A stretch of 54,179 bases of DNA from Caballeronia sordidicola (GTDB lineage Bacteria; Pseudomonadota; Gammaproteobacteria; Burkholderiales; Burkholderiaceae), in contig NZ_JNFG01000041.1 of NCBI RefSeq assembly GCF_000729995.1, positions 1-54,179 on the forward strand. Reading direction: 5' to 3'. Shown one piece after another: positions 16,088 to 25,087 of the stretch (position 1 is the first letter of the stretch; every line of letters begins with the position of its first letter). The notes below the pieces were generated by a model, which had not been told where the DNA came from, ran no database searches, and saw only the letters and a list, made by a program, of their open reading frames with translations. The position numbers were made by a program, and so were the translations under genes.

Positions 16088-19000
16088 TCAGCGGCTCGCT
16101 ATTAACGGGGAAGCGGGCATTCGGTCAAAGCTGCGCCGGACAAGATGCCAGCGCACGCGCTCTTGTAATTGCGCATCGAGTTCCACCAGGAAACGCGTTT
16201 TCCCCGCGATAACCGCGCCCACCGGCAAACCATCGCAATACAGCACGCGATTGCCCGGCAAAGCGGGCACTTTCTCGCCGGGCAGCAAAGTGCCGGCGAG
16301 ATTCAGCGGATCGACCGCGCTTATCGCGATGAAGCTGCCGTCGGCGGGCCGGTTGCGCATCGTGCGTAAAAGCGGCACGGCTTCGGGCAACGCGAATTGC
16401 TCGCCCGAAAGGCCCGCCACGAATCGGCCGCCGCGAATTTCACCGCGCGCTTCCAGCCGGTGAAAGACTCGCAGCAAGTCTCGCCACGGCGGCAGCCAGT
16501 CAGCCTCACGTTCGAGCAAGCGCCAGAAGATCACGCCGTATCGGCGCAACAGGGTCATCGCGACATGCTCGAGCGAATCAGTGCCGGGCGCGGCGCTGCT
16601 TTCAGAGCGGCGCAGCAACGCCCAGCGGCCGGCGTCGTCCATGCCGACGAGCCGCACGTCGCCACTTTCCATACGCCTTAGAAGCGCGAGCCACGCGTCG
16701 CAATCCATGGCGTCGTGCAGACAGTCATCGATCGTCTGATCGACCAGCGGATGACGCGGCACGTCACGCTCGCCCACCACGTTTTCAATGCACGCGACCT
16801 GATCGGGGAACACCGTCGCGAGCAGATCCTCGCTCTTCATCCGCTGCAATTGCGGCGCGACCCGACGGCCGCCCGCGTAACGTGGCAGCGCGAGCGCGTT
16901 GGTCGCGTTCCAGCGCCAGCGCACACCGAATAGCGGCGCGTCGAGCAGCGCCTGGATCAGCAGGTGTTCCGCCGTGCTCGAACGCAGATAACGCCAGACT
17001 TCATCGAGTGGAAAACTGTGGCTGCCAGATAGCGACAGCACAATCGCGTCCTCGGTCGCCGCCGCCTGCAATTCGAAGTTGAACGTGCGGCAGAACCGCT
17101 TGCGCAGCGCGAGGCCCCATGCGCGGTTCACGCGGCTGCCGAACGGTGCGTGAATAACAAGTTGTGTGCCGCCGGAGGCATCGAAGAAACGCTCCATGAC
17201 GAGCACGTCCTGCGTCGGCAGAACGGAGAGAGCGGCTCGCGAGCGCGCGAGATAGTCCACGATCTGCCGCGCCGCTTCCTCGCTGATACCGGTTTGCTCA
17301 GCCAGCTTGGTGATGGCGATGTCGTGTGCAAATTCGCCCAGCCAGGCGCCCACTTGCGCATGCAAACGCGCGATCGCCGCCGACAATTCATTGCTGCGTC
17401 CCGGCGCTTCGCCGAGCCAGAACGGAATGTTCGGTGGCTGGCCGTGCGCGTCTTCCACGCGCACTCGCACACCCTCCACACGCAGGATCTTGTACGACGC
17501 ATTGCCGAGCTGGAACACGTCGCCGGCCAGGCTTTCGACCGCGAAGTCCTCGTTGACCGTGCCAATCTGCAAGCCTTGTGGTTCCAGCAATACCGCGAAA
17601 TCGGCGTTGTCCGGGATCGCCCCACCTGAGGTCACCGCCGTCAGCCTGCCGCCGCGCCTGCCGCGCAAACTACGAGTGACCGCATCCCGATGAACGTACG
17701 CTCCACGCACGCCGCGCCGGCTCGTATACCCCTCTGCGAGCATGCGAATAACTGCGTCGTACTGCGTACGATCAAGCGATGCATACGGCATCGCATTGCG
17801 CACGAGTTCGAACAGCGCATCTTCGCTCCACTCCCGGCACGCCACTTCAGCGGCGATCTGCTGCGCGAGGACATCGAGCGGCGCCTCGGGAATATGCAGC
17901 ACATCGAGTTCGCCGCGCGCCACACAATCGAGCAGCGCCGCACATTCGATGAGATCGTCGCGCGACTCAGGAAAGAGCCGTCCTTTCGGCGTACCGCTTA
18001 CCTGATGCCCCGAACGCCCGACGCGCTGCAGGAAACCGCCGATCGATCCTGGCGAACCCAGTTGACAGACCAGCTCCACATCGCCGATATCAATCCCCAG
18101 TTCAAGCGACGCCGTTGCAATCAGCACTTGCAGCTCGCCGCGTTTGAGCCGTTGCTCGGCATCCAGCCGCTGCTCTTTCGCGAGGCTGCCGTGATGCGCC
18201 GCGACAGCGGGTTTGCCGAGCCGTTCGGTGAGATGGCGCGCGACACGCTCGGCCATCCGGCGCGTGTTCACGAACACGAGCGTGGTGCGGTGCTGCGCGA
18301 TGAGATCGGCGAGACGATCGTAGACACGTTCGCGCACATCATTCGACATGATCGCTTCAAGCGGGATGGGCGGCAGTTCAAGCGCGAGATCGCGCTTGCG
18401 CACATGGCCGACATCGACGATCGAACACGGCCGTTTGCCGGTCAGGAATTGGGCGACGAGTTCGATCGGCTTTTGCGTCGCCGATAACCCGATCCGCACC
18501 GGCGCTGCATTTCCATGTTCAACGCACAGCGCGTCCAGCCGCTCGAGACTGAGCGCGAGATGGGCGCCGCGTTTGTTGCCGGCAACGGCATGGATTTCAT
18601 CGACGATCACCGTACGCACCGTCGACAACATCGCGCGGCCGGAATCGGAACTGAGCAACACGTAGAGCGATTCCGGCGTGGTGACGAGGATATGCGGCGG
18701 CCGTTTTTTGACCGCGTTGCGCTCCTGAGGCGTGGTGTCGCCGGTGCGCACCGCTGCGCGAATTTCGATGGGCGGCAAGCCCATGCGCTCCAGCTCGTCC
18801 GAGATGCCCGCAAGCGGTTCCTGCAGGTTCACGCGGATATCGTTGGACAGTGCCTTGAGCGGCGATATGTAGACCACAGTGGTCTGGTTGGGCAATGGGT
18901 CATTGCTCGCCACGCCTTCCCGGACAAGTTCATCGATTGCCGCGAGAAACGCCGTCAGCGTCTTGCCCGAGCCGGTCGGCGCGGCCACGAGCGTCGATCG

Positions 19001-19132
19001 ACGCGCTTTGAGTAACGGCCAGGCGCGCGCCTGCGCCTCCGTGGGCTCGGGGAAATGCCGGCTGAACCACGCCGCGACGGCGGGATGGAAGGCGTCGAGC
19101 GAATTGGAAGTCGAAGGTTTTGCAGCAGTCAT
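16088..19132 (-). CDS. Lhr-like superfamily 2 DNA helicase
   Basis: ATP-dependent helicase of the Lhr type, 1014 residues; E. coli Lhr has about 1538, so this is a shorter form. Motifs: Walker A AAPTGSGKT (about 50-58), DEIHA (motif II), LSATQ (motif III) and QRVGRSGH (motif VI). Then follow the winged-helix and Lhr-core region (VIHAPFGSRVNRAWGLALRK) and a C-terminal part with GGRFVAGLSGEQFALPEAV typical of Lhr C-terminal regions. Lhr proteins act in DNA repair. The gene stands alone. No strong ribosome-binding site precedes the ATG, but no better start is seen. Confidence 0.88.
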   Translation of the reverse strand: MTAAKPSTSNSLDAFHPAVAAWFSRHFPEPTEAQARAWPLLKARRSTLVAAPTGSGKTLTAFLAAIDELVREGVASNDPLPNQTTVVYISPLKALSNDIRVNLQEPLAGISDELERMGLPPIEIRAAVRTGDTTPQERNAVKKRPPHILVTTPESLYVLLSSDSGRAMLSTVRTVIVDEIHAVAGNKRGAHLALSLERLDALCVEHGNAAPVRIGLSATQKPIELVAQFLTGKRPCSIVDVGHVRKRDLALELPPIPLEAIMSNDVRERVYDRLADLIAQHRTTLVFVNTRRMAERVARHLTERLGKPAVAAHHGSLAKEQRLDAEQRLKRGELQVLIATASLELGIDIGDVELVCQLGSPGSIGGFLQRVGRSGHQVSGTPKGRLFPESRDDLIECAALLDCVARGELDVLHIPEAPLDVLAQQIAAEVACREWSEDALFELVRNAMPYASLDRTQYDAVIRMLAEGYTSRRGVRGAYVHRDAVTRSLRGRRGGRLTAVTSGGAIPDNADFAVLLEPQGLQIGTVNEDFAVESLAGDVFQLGNASYKILRVEGVRVRVEDAHGQPPNIPFWLGEAPGRSNELSAAIARLHAQVGAWLGEFAHDIAITKLAEQTGISEEAARQIVDYLARSRAALSVLPTQDVLVMERFFDASGGTQLVIHAPFGSRVNRAWGLALRKRFCRTFNFELQAAATEDAIVLSLSGSHSFPLDEVWRYLRSSTAEHLLIQALLDAPLFGVRWRWNATNALALPRYAGGRRVAPQLQRMKSEDLLATVFPDQVACIENVVGERDVPRHPLVDQTIDDCLHDAMDCDAWLALLRRMESGDVRLVGMDDAGRWALLRRSESSAAPGTDSLEHVAMTLLRRYGVIFWRLLEREADWLPPWRDLLRVFHRLEARGEIRGGRFVAGLSGEQFALPEAVPLLRTMRNRPADGSFIAISAVDPLNLAGTLLPGEKVPALPGNRVLYCDGLPVGAVIAGKTRFLVELDAQLQERVRWHLVRRSFDRMPASPLIASR

Positions 19133-19290
19133 GTCGCTAGTTTATTAGCCGCCGGGAAAGCCTGTTTGATCGTGTTCGGCGCGCGAGGAAAACTACGTCG
19201 CAACGGCACGGTCACGGTGTGTTTTTGCCGGCCCCGTCACCCAAAGATGAAAGCGATGAATCGACGACCGCCGCGTCATCTTCTTACAAA

Positions 19291-19307
19291 ATGATCGAAT
19301 CGATCAT
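19291..19307. promoter_or_regulatory. Operator-like palindrome, site 1 of the acid-sugar operon
   Basis: ATGATCGAATCGATCAT: two perfect 8-bp half sites (ATGATCGA and TCGATCAT) around one central base. It lies about 30 bp before the proposed -35 box. A near copy is at 19376-19392. The DeoR-family repressor encoded at the end of the operon is the natural candidate to bind it. Confidence 0.6.
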
Positions 19308-19375
19308 AAAAACGATCGGTTTGCGCATTTTTCAAGACAGGATTACACTTCCTTTTGACTGTTTCAATCAAACAC

Positions 19376-19392
19376 GTGATCGATTCGAGCAT
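19376..19392. promoter_or_regulatory. Operator-like palindrome, site 2 of the acid-sugar operon
   Basis: GTGATCGATTCGAGCAT matches the reverse complement of site 1 at 15 of 17 positions. The two centres are 85 bp apart, about eight helical turns, which would suit repression by looping. It lies 36 bp before the permease start. Confidence 0.55.
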
Positions 19393-19427
19393 TGAACTTG
19401 AATTCGCTCGTCAAACAGGAGACCCGT

Positions 19428-20432
19428 ATGGCCCAGCTTCCCATCAAGCGCTCGATCGAGCGCGTTCCCGGCGGCATGATGATCGTGCCTTTGCTTATCG
19501 GCTCGTTGGTCGCGACTTTCCTGCCCGGCATGCCGAAGTTCTTCGGCTCGTTCACCAATGCGATTTTCACCGGGGCACTGCCGATCCTCGCGGTGTTCTA
19601 TGTATGTATGGGTGCGAGCATTAACGTCAAGGCGACCCCGTATCTTGTGAAGAAAGGCGGCGCGCTGTTCGCAGCGAAGATCGGCTCGGCGATTGTTGTC
19701 GGTATCGTGATGGGACATTTTCTGGGTGAGCAGCCTGTTTCGTCGGGCTTGTTCGCGGGGATCTCAACGCTGGCTGTGGTCGCCGCGATGAACGACACCA
19801 ACGGCGGCCTCTACATGGCGCTGATGGGGCAATACGGGAAGTCCGAAGATGCGGGCGCATACACGATCATGTCGCTGGAGTCGGGCCCGTTTCTCACGAT
19901 GGTCACACTCGGCGTGGCGGGGCTTGCAGCGTTCCCGTGGCCTACGCTGGTTGGCAGCATCCTGCCGCTCGCGGTTGGCATGTTGCTCGGCAACCTGGAT
20001 CGCGAAATGCGCGACTTCCTCGCGCGCGCCGTGCCCGTGATGATCCCGTTCTTCGCGCTTGCGCTGGGGGCAAGTCTCGATCTGCACAAAGTGTGGCAAG
20101 CGGGCCTGCTTGGCATCGGACTGGGGCTGGCGGTGGTTGTCGTCACAGGAATTCCGCTGTATTTCACCGACCGCATGACGGGCGGCACGGGCGTGGCCGG
20201 CGTGGCGGCGGCCAACACGGCGGGTAATGCGGCGGCGGTTCCCGCGTTGATCGCGGCGGCGAATCCGGTCTACGCGGAAGCCGCAAAAAGCGCGACACTG
20301 CTGGTCGCAGCGTGCGTGGTGGTGACAGCTATCGTGTCGCCGGTCCTGACGGCGGCGGTGGCGAAACGCGTGAACGCCCGAACTGAAGAGCGCCGTACCG
20401 TGCAGAAAGCCCAAACCGAGGCCACGCGATGA
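19428..20432 (+). CDS. 2-keto-3-deoxygluconate permease family transporter
   Basis: Inner-membrane secondary transporter of the KdgT family, 334 residues with about ten hydrophobic segments. The family signatures PIKRSIERVPGGMMIVPLL at the N terminus and VAAMNDTNGGLYMALMGQYG in the middle are clear. I chose the ATG at 19428, with AGGAG six bases upstream; the frame is open from 19392. KdgT of E. coli imports 2-keto-3-deoxygluconate. Here the neighbours are a DUF1537 kinase and a PdxA-type dehydrogenase, so the substrate is more likely D-threonate or D-erythronate (inference). Its stop overlaps the kinase start as ATGA. Confidence 0.9.
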   Translation: MAQLPIKRSIERVPGGMMIVPLLIGSLVATFLPGMPKFFGSFTNAIFTGALPILAVFYVCMGASINVKATPYLVKKGGALFAAKIGSAIVVGIVMGHFLGEQPVSSGLFAGISTLAVVAAMNDTNGGLYMALMGQYGKSEDAGAYTIMSLESGPFLTMVTLGVAGLAAFPWPTLVGSILPLAVGMLLGNLDREMRDFLARAVPVMIPFFALALGASLDLHKVWQAGLLGIGLGLAVVVVTGIPLYFTDRMTGGTGVAGVAAANTAGNAAAVPALIAAANPVYAEAAKSATLLVAACVVVTAIVSPVLTAAVAKRVNARTEERRTVQKAQTEATR

Positions 20433-21766
20433 ACACCCGCAGCATGCTGATCGTCGCCGACGATCTCTCCGGCGCGGCGGACTGCGCCATCGCATTCGCT
20501 GGTGCAGGACGGCGCACAGTCGTGACGCTGGAGACATCGGGCGTGACGACCGCCGCTGCAGAGGCGGACCACGTCGACGTTATCGCCGCTGATACCGATA
20601 CCCGCCGCCTTTCGCCACAAGACGCGGCACAGCACACCGCCGATGCGTTCAACGCGTTGAACGCGCCCGGCCGGCGCTTGTACAAGAAAATCGATTCGAC
20701 ATTGCGCGGCAACTGGACGGCTGAAGTGGCCGCGTTGCAGCCGCTCGCCGGGTTGGCAATCGTCGCACCCTCGTTTCCTGCGACCGGCCGCACGCTGCAT
20801 CAGGCGCGCGTGCTGGTGCATGGCGAACCGCTGGAAAACACGGACACGTGGAAGCTGGAAAACGCCGGCAGGCCGGCAAATGTCCGGACGATGCTCGAGG
20901 AAGCGGGCCTGCGCTGCGAGTCCATCGATGTGGACACTTTGCGAGGCGACATCGACGCGCTGCTGGACAGGATCAAGGCAGCGGGGACGCAAGGCGTGCA
21001 AGCGCTAATCGTCGATGCCCATAGCGGCGGCGACCTGAAGCGGCTCGCGCAGGCCACCACGCAACTTGATCCGCGCGAGCACCCGTTGTTCTGGGTCGGA
21101 TCGGGTGGACTCGCACGCGAACTGGCATCGCTGCCCGATCTGTTCGATGCCCTGCCCCGCGAGACCCTCGTCCACGAAAAACAGGAAGGCGCGATCCTGA
21201 CCCTGGTCGGAAGCCTGTCGGCGGTTTCCGAACGCCAATGCGCGATGTTGCGCGAGCGGGCACGCGTAAGCGAACTGATCGTGCCACCGGCGGTCTTGCG
21301 TGTGGGCAGTGAGCACACGGACTGGCGCATGTGGCAATCGAAGATTGGCGAGCATCTCGAACGGCATCTCGACTTGCTGGTACGCATCGGCCGGGACGAT
21401 GCGTTCGATCCAGCCGAAGGCGCGCATCTGTCCACCGCGCTCGCCGCGCTGGTGACGCCGCATTTCAGGCATGTCGGTGGCTTGATCGCGACGGGTGGCG
21501 AAACGGCCCGCGCGATGTTGAGCGCAGCCGGCATCGGCAGTCTCGATTTGCTCGCAGAAGTCGAAGCAGGCGTCGCGGTAGCACGGCCTTGCGGGCAGCA
21601 TGCGGCACGCCCGGCCATTGTCACCAAGGCCGGCGCATTCGGCAGCGAGCATGCGCTGTTTGGCGCGTGGGAACATTTGCAGAGACTGCCGCTGCCAACA
21701 AAGCCAACGCAGCAGCCATCGCAGCCGACGCTGCGCGCGCCCGACGCGGCCACCAACACGCATTAA
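20429..21766 (+). CDS. dtnK: Four-carbon acid sugar kinase (DUF1537, DtnK/OtnK type)
   Basis: Cytoplasmic ATP-dependent kinase of the DUF1537 family, 445 residues, normal length. The N-terminal motif MLIVADDLSGAADCAIAFA carries the conserved Asp-Asp substrate site, and the C-terminal GGLIATGGETARAML is the nucleotide-binding signature. Family work on acid-sugar pathways assigned such kinases, when next to a PdxA paralogue, to phosphorylating D-threonate or D-erythronate at C4. OtnK-type members instead use 3-oxo-tetronates and sit next to aldolases, which are absent here. The gene overlaps the transporter gene by four bases. The exact stereochemistry is not readable. Confidence 0.88.
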   Translation: MNTRSMLIVADDLSGAADCAIAFAGAGRRTVVTLETSGVTTAAAEADHVDVIAADTDTRRLSPQDAAQHTADAFNALNAPGRRLYKKIDSTLRGNWTAEVAALQPLAGLAIVAPSFPATGRTLHQARVLVHGEPLENTDTWKLENAGRPANVRTMLEEAGLRCESIDVDTLRGDIDALLDRIKAAGTQGVQALIVDAHSGGDLKRLAQATTQLDPREHPLFWVGSGGLARELASLPDLFDALPRETLVHEKQEGAILTLVGSLSAVSERQCAMLRERARVSELIVPPAVLRVGSEHTDWRMWQSKIGEHLERHLDLLVRIGRDDAFDPAEGAHLSTALAALVTPHFRHVGGLIATGGETARAMLSAAGIGSLDLLAEVEAGVAVARPCGQHAARPAIVTKAGAFGSEHALFGAWEHLQRLPLPTKPTQQPSQPTLRAPDAATNTH

Positions 21767-21837
21767 CGCCAATGAGCGCGAAACCAGCATTTACCTCGCC
21801 TCGCAGCGAACACTTATACGGAGTTTAACGAATCATC

Positions 21838-22839
21838 ATGAGCAATACTCTCCCCGTAATCGGCATCACGATGGGCGATGCATCCGGCGTCGGTCCCGAG
21901 ATCGTCGTCAAGAGCCTCACGCACAAAGTGGTCTACGAGCAGTGCCGTCCGCTTGTGATCGGAGACGCGCGCCGCCTCGAGCAAGCCAACGAGATCGTGC
22001 ACGGCAGCGCGAAAATCCGCCGCATCAAGGATGCGACGGAGGCGAAGTATGAGGCGGGCATCATTGATTGCATCGACCTGAACCTGATCCCCGACGACCT
22101 CCCCTTCGGGCAGCTCTCGGCGGTGGCCGGCGATGCCGCGTACCAGTACATCGCGCGCGCCGTCGAGCTGGCGCAATCGCAGCAGATCGATGCGATCTGC
22201 ACCGCGCCGCTCAACAAGGAAGCGTTGCACGCAGGCGGCCACAAGTATCCGGGCCACACTGAAATGCTCGCCCATCTGACTGGCGTAGAGGAAGTCTCGA
22301 TGATGCTGGTCGCGCCGCATCTGCGCGTGATTCATGTGACGACGCATATCGGCATCATCGACGCCATCAGGAAGATCGAGCCCGGCCTCGTGCAGCGTAC
22401 GATCGAACGCGGTAACGCGACGCTGGTGAAAGCGGGTATTGCGAAGCCGCGTATCGGCGTGTGCGGCATCAATCCGCACGCGGGCGAAAACGGCTTGTTC
22501 GGTTATGGCGAGGAGGAAGAAAAGATCATCCCGGCGGTCAAGATCCTGCAGGAACGCGGACTCGATGTCACCGGTCCCCTGCCCGCCGACACGCTCTTTT
22601 TCCGTGCGGGCCGTGGTGACTTCGACCTCGTGGTCGCGATGTATCACGATCAGGGACATGGTCCGGTCAAGGTGCTCGGCCTCGAGGCGGGCGTGAACGT
22701 GACGGTCGGGCTGGAAGTGATCCGTACGTCGGTGGATCATGGGACGGCGTTTGATATCGCGGGCAAGGGGATTGCCGATGAACGCAGCCTGCTCGAAGCG
22801 CTGCGCCAAGGCGCCGAACTCGCGACACGACGCGGGTGA
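21838..22839 (+). CDS. pdxA2: 4-phospho-D-threonate/erythronate dehydrogenase (PdxA2)
   Basis: NAD-dependent oxidative decarboxylase of the PdxA family, 333 residues. Signatures: ITMGDASGVGPEIVVK at the N terminus, TAPLNKEAL, GHTEMLA, the metal-ligand histidines in HVTTHIG and MYHDQGHGPVK, and VDHGTAFDIAGKG near the C terminus. True PdxA makes vitamin B6; PdxA2 paralogues beside a DUF1537 kinase convert 4-phospho-D-threonate or -erythronate to dihydroxyacetone phosphate and CO2. Context strongly favours the catabolic role. It lies 71 bp after the kinase. A sequence-only call could confuse it with biosynthetic PdxA. Confidence 0.88.
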   Translation: MSNTLPVIGITMGDASGVGPEIVVKSLTHKVVYEQCRPLVIGDARRLEQANEIVHGSAKIRRIKDATEAKYEAGIIDCIDLNLIPDDLPFGQLSAVAGDAAYQYIARAVELAQSQQIDAICTAPLNKEALHAGGHKYPGHTEMLAHLTGVEEVSMMLVAPHLRVIHVTTHIGIIDAIRKIEPGLVQRTIERGNATLVKAGIAKPRIGVCGINPHAGENGLFGYGEEEEKIIPAVKILQERGLDVTGPLPADTLFFRAGRGDFDLVVAMYHDQGHGPVKVLGLEAGVNVTVGLEVIRTSVDHGTAFDIAGKGIADERSLLEALRQGAELATRRG

Positions 22840-22917
22840 GCGGACCAGCGGATGCGCGGCTCAGTAAGCGCGCTCGTGTAACATCGGCGGCCTTGTTACC
22901 CGCATGAGCATTCATCG

Positions 22918-23697
22918 ATGAAAGCAGCCGACCGTCACCGCGCCATCCTCGATCTCGTCCTCACCCGCGACGCCAACGTAGAGCAGTTGAGCGCGGCGCT
23001 GGGGGTATCGGAGGCAACGGTGCGGCGCGACCTCACCATGCTCGCGAAGGAGCGCCGTCTTGTGCGTACATATGGCGGCGCGACTGCGCTGGTTGGTGCG
23101 CATGAGCCGGAAGCGTCGCTGGAGGAACGCAAGTCGACGCAGCGTGAACAGAAGGAAGCGATTGCGCAGGCTGCCGCGCTGCATGTGAAAGATGGCGATA
23201 CGGTGCTGCTCGACGGCGGCACGACTTGCGCCGCGCTTGCGCGTCATTTGAGTGCGCATCGGGACTTGCATGTGGTGACCAACAACCTGTTGGCAGTGAT
23301 GACGCTTGCCAATGTGCCCGGCATGCGGATTACGTTGATTGGAGGTGATCTGCGGGCATCGAGCATGAGCACGCTCGGGCCACTGGCCGAACTCGTGCTG
23401 AGCCGCTTGAGCGTGGATCTCGCGTTTCTCGGCGCGGATGGCGTGGCCGCAGATTTTGGTTTGTGCGAGGCCAGCGCGGAACAGGCTTATCTGAAGGACT
23501 GCATCATTCGCCGGGCGGCGAGTGTAGTGGTGCTGGCCGATGCCGACAAGCTCGGGCGCGCCCGACAACAGCATTGGACGCCGCTGGAGCGCGACTGGCG
23601 TTTGATCACCACCACCCTCGCCGATGAATTCAGGCTCGCGCCGTTCCGGGCGCTAGAACGGGTCGTGGTCGAAGTTGCGCCTATGGGGGTGGAGTAG
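22918..23697 (+). CDS. DeoR/GlpR-family transcriptional repressor
   Basis: A 259-residue regulator, the usual DeoR length. The N-terminal winged helix-turn-helix reads VEQLSAALGVSEATVRRDLTML followed by LVRTYGGA. The C-terminal sugar-phosphate sensor has TVLLDGGTTCAAL, HVVTNN and FLGADGV, the DeoRC hallmarks. Proteins of this family usually respond to a phosphorylated pathway intermediate, here probably a phospho-tetronate or dihydroxyacetone phosphate. It follows pdxA2 by 78 bp in the same direction and is a good candidate to bind the paired palindromes at 19291 and 19376. Confidence 0.9.
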   Translation: MKAADRHRAILDLVLTRDANVEQLSAALGVSEATVRRDLTMLAKERRLVRTYGGATALVGAHEPEASLEERKSTQREQKEAIAQAAALHVKDGDTVLLDGGTTCAALARHLSAHRDLHVVTNNLLAVMTLANVPGMRITLIGGDLRASSMSTLGPLAELVLSRLSVDLAFLGADGVAADFGLCEASAEQAYLKDCIIRRAASVVVLADADKLGRARQQHWTPLERDWRLITTTLADEFRLAPFRALERVVVEVAPMGVE

Positions 23698-23776
23698 GTT
23701 TTGTAGGGACGTTGGGTTCTATGCGATTCCAGTTTCGCCTCGGCTAGCTTGCCGCCGGGTAAGCCCACTTCACCCG

Positions 23777-25087
23777 CTATTCCCTCATCCCCTTCATCTC
23801 CGCCGCTCGCTCGAGCAACAACTCCTTCTCCCGCACATTGCGTGTCATTGCTGCGGCGCGTTCGAATTCCGTACGCGCTTCCTCACGACGACCCAGCTTC
23901 GCCAATAAATCACCCCGCACGCTCGGCAGCCAGTGATAGTTCTTCAGGACTGCGTTCGACCCCAGCTCATCGACTATCTCCAGCCCCGCTGCCGGGCCGA
24001 ACGCCATTCCCACCGCCACTGCGCGATTGAGTTCCACCACCGGCGAAGGCGCCACCATCGCCAGCGCATCGTAGAGCGCGACAATCTGCGCCCAGTCCGT
24101 ATCCTCCGCCCGCCGCGCGCGGGCATGGCAAGCCGCCAGCGCACCCTGTAACGCATAAGGCCCGCGCGCCCCGTTCAGCGCCTCCGACCGCTCCAATGCC
24201 GCGAGGCCGCGACGGATCAGCAACGGGTCCCATCGGCTGCGGTCCTGGTCCATCAACAACACCGGCCGCCCGTTCGCATCGGTTCGTGCATGAATGCGGG
24301 AGGCCTGTATCTCCATCAATGCGACCAGCCCGAATACCTCGCTCTCGTCAGGCGTCAACCCCGCCAGAATCCGCCCGAGACGCAACGCATCGTCGCAGAG
24401 CGATGGGCGCATCCAGTCGTCCCCCGCCGTCGCCGAATACCCTTCGTTGAAGATCAGGTAAATGACTTCCAGCACCGACGCCAACCGCGCCGCCCGTGCA
24501 TCGGCCTTCGGCACTTCGAACGGCACCCGTGCCGCCGACAAAGTCCGCTTCGCCCGCACAATACGTTGCGCGATGGTCGGCTCCGGCAGCAGGAACGCCC
24601 GCGCGATTTCATCCGTGGTCAAGCCGCCCAGCAGCCGCAACGTCAGCGCAACCCGGGCATCGACGGACAGCACCGGATGACACGCAGTGAACACGAGGCG
24701 CAGCAAGTCGTCGCCAATATCGTCCTCACGCGCGGCATCCAGCGCATCCACGAAATCCGGCGTGACGTGCTCCTCGCGCGCATCCATGTCGAGTCCCAAC
24801 TCCTCGTGCTTGCGGGCGTGCAATGCATCCTGCCTCAAACGATCAAGCGCACGATGCTTCGCCGTGGTCATGAGCCACGCGCCCGGATTGTCCGGCACGC
24901 CATCCACACGCCAATGCTCCAATGCCGCGATCAGCGCGTCCTGCGCAAACTCCTCGGCGAGCGACACGTCGCGCACCAAACGCGCCACGACCGCGATCAC
25001 CTTCGCCGATTCCATCCGCCACACCGCCTCTATCGCGCGATGCGTGGCCAGTTCCTGGCTGCCGGACTCACCGGAAGGTCCACTCAC
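23777..25087 (-). CDS. ECF42-like RNA polymerase sigma factor with C-terminal extension
   Basis: ECF sigma factor of 436 residues, about twice the usual ECF length. Region 2 (AEEFAQDALIAALEHW, then GAWLMTTAKHRALDRLR) and region 4 (ALTLRLLGGLTTDEIARAF, then TIAQRIVRAKRTL) occupy the first 190 residues. The rest (VIYLIFNEGYSA onwards) is the long helical, TPR-like extension of the ECF42 group. That group is known to lie next to DGPF/YCII protein genes, exactly as here, and has no classical anti-sigma factor. I chose the GTG at 25087, which overlaps the stop of the upstream VOC gene as GTGA; the frame is open to 25141. Last gene of a four-gene minus-strand cluster. Confidence 0.88.
   Translation of the reverse strand: MSGPSGESGSQELATHRAIEAVWRMESAKVIAVVARLVRDVSLAEEFAQDALIAALEHWRVDGVPDNPGAWLMTTAKHRALDRLRQDALHARKHEELGLDMDAREEHVTPDFVDALDAAREDDIGDDLLRLVFTACHPVLSVDARVALTLRLLGGLTTDEIARAFLLPEPTIAQRIVRAKRTLSAARVPFEVPKADARAARLASVLEVIYLIFNEGYSATAGDDWMRPSLCDDALRLGRILAGLTPDESEVFGLVALMEIQASRIHARTDANGRPVLLMDQDRSRWDPLLIRRGLAALERSEALNGARGPYALQGALAACHARARRAEDTDWAQIVALYDALAMVAPSPVVELNRAVAVGMAFGPAAGLEIVDELGSNAVLKNYHWLPSVRGDLLAKLGRREEARTEFERAAAMTRNVREKELLLERAAEMKGMRE

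Larger units (their letters stand above)
19133..19427 (+). promoter_or_regulatory. Promoter region of the acid-sugar operon
   Basis: A 295-bp gap. A possible sigma-70 promoter is TTGCGC (19321-19326) with TACACT (19344-19349) at 17-bp spacing. It lies between two related 17-bp palindromic sites at 19291-19307 and 19376-19392. The -35 box is a weak match, so the promoter is inferred. Confidence 0.4.

Noticed and set aside
21838..22839. Annotation as biosynthetic PdxA (vitamin B6)
   Set aside because: The DUF1537 kinase, transporter and DeoR regulator around it fit catabolic PdxA2 far better.
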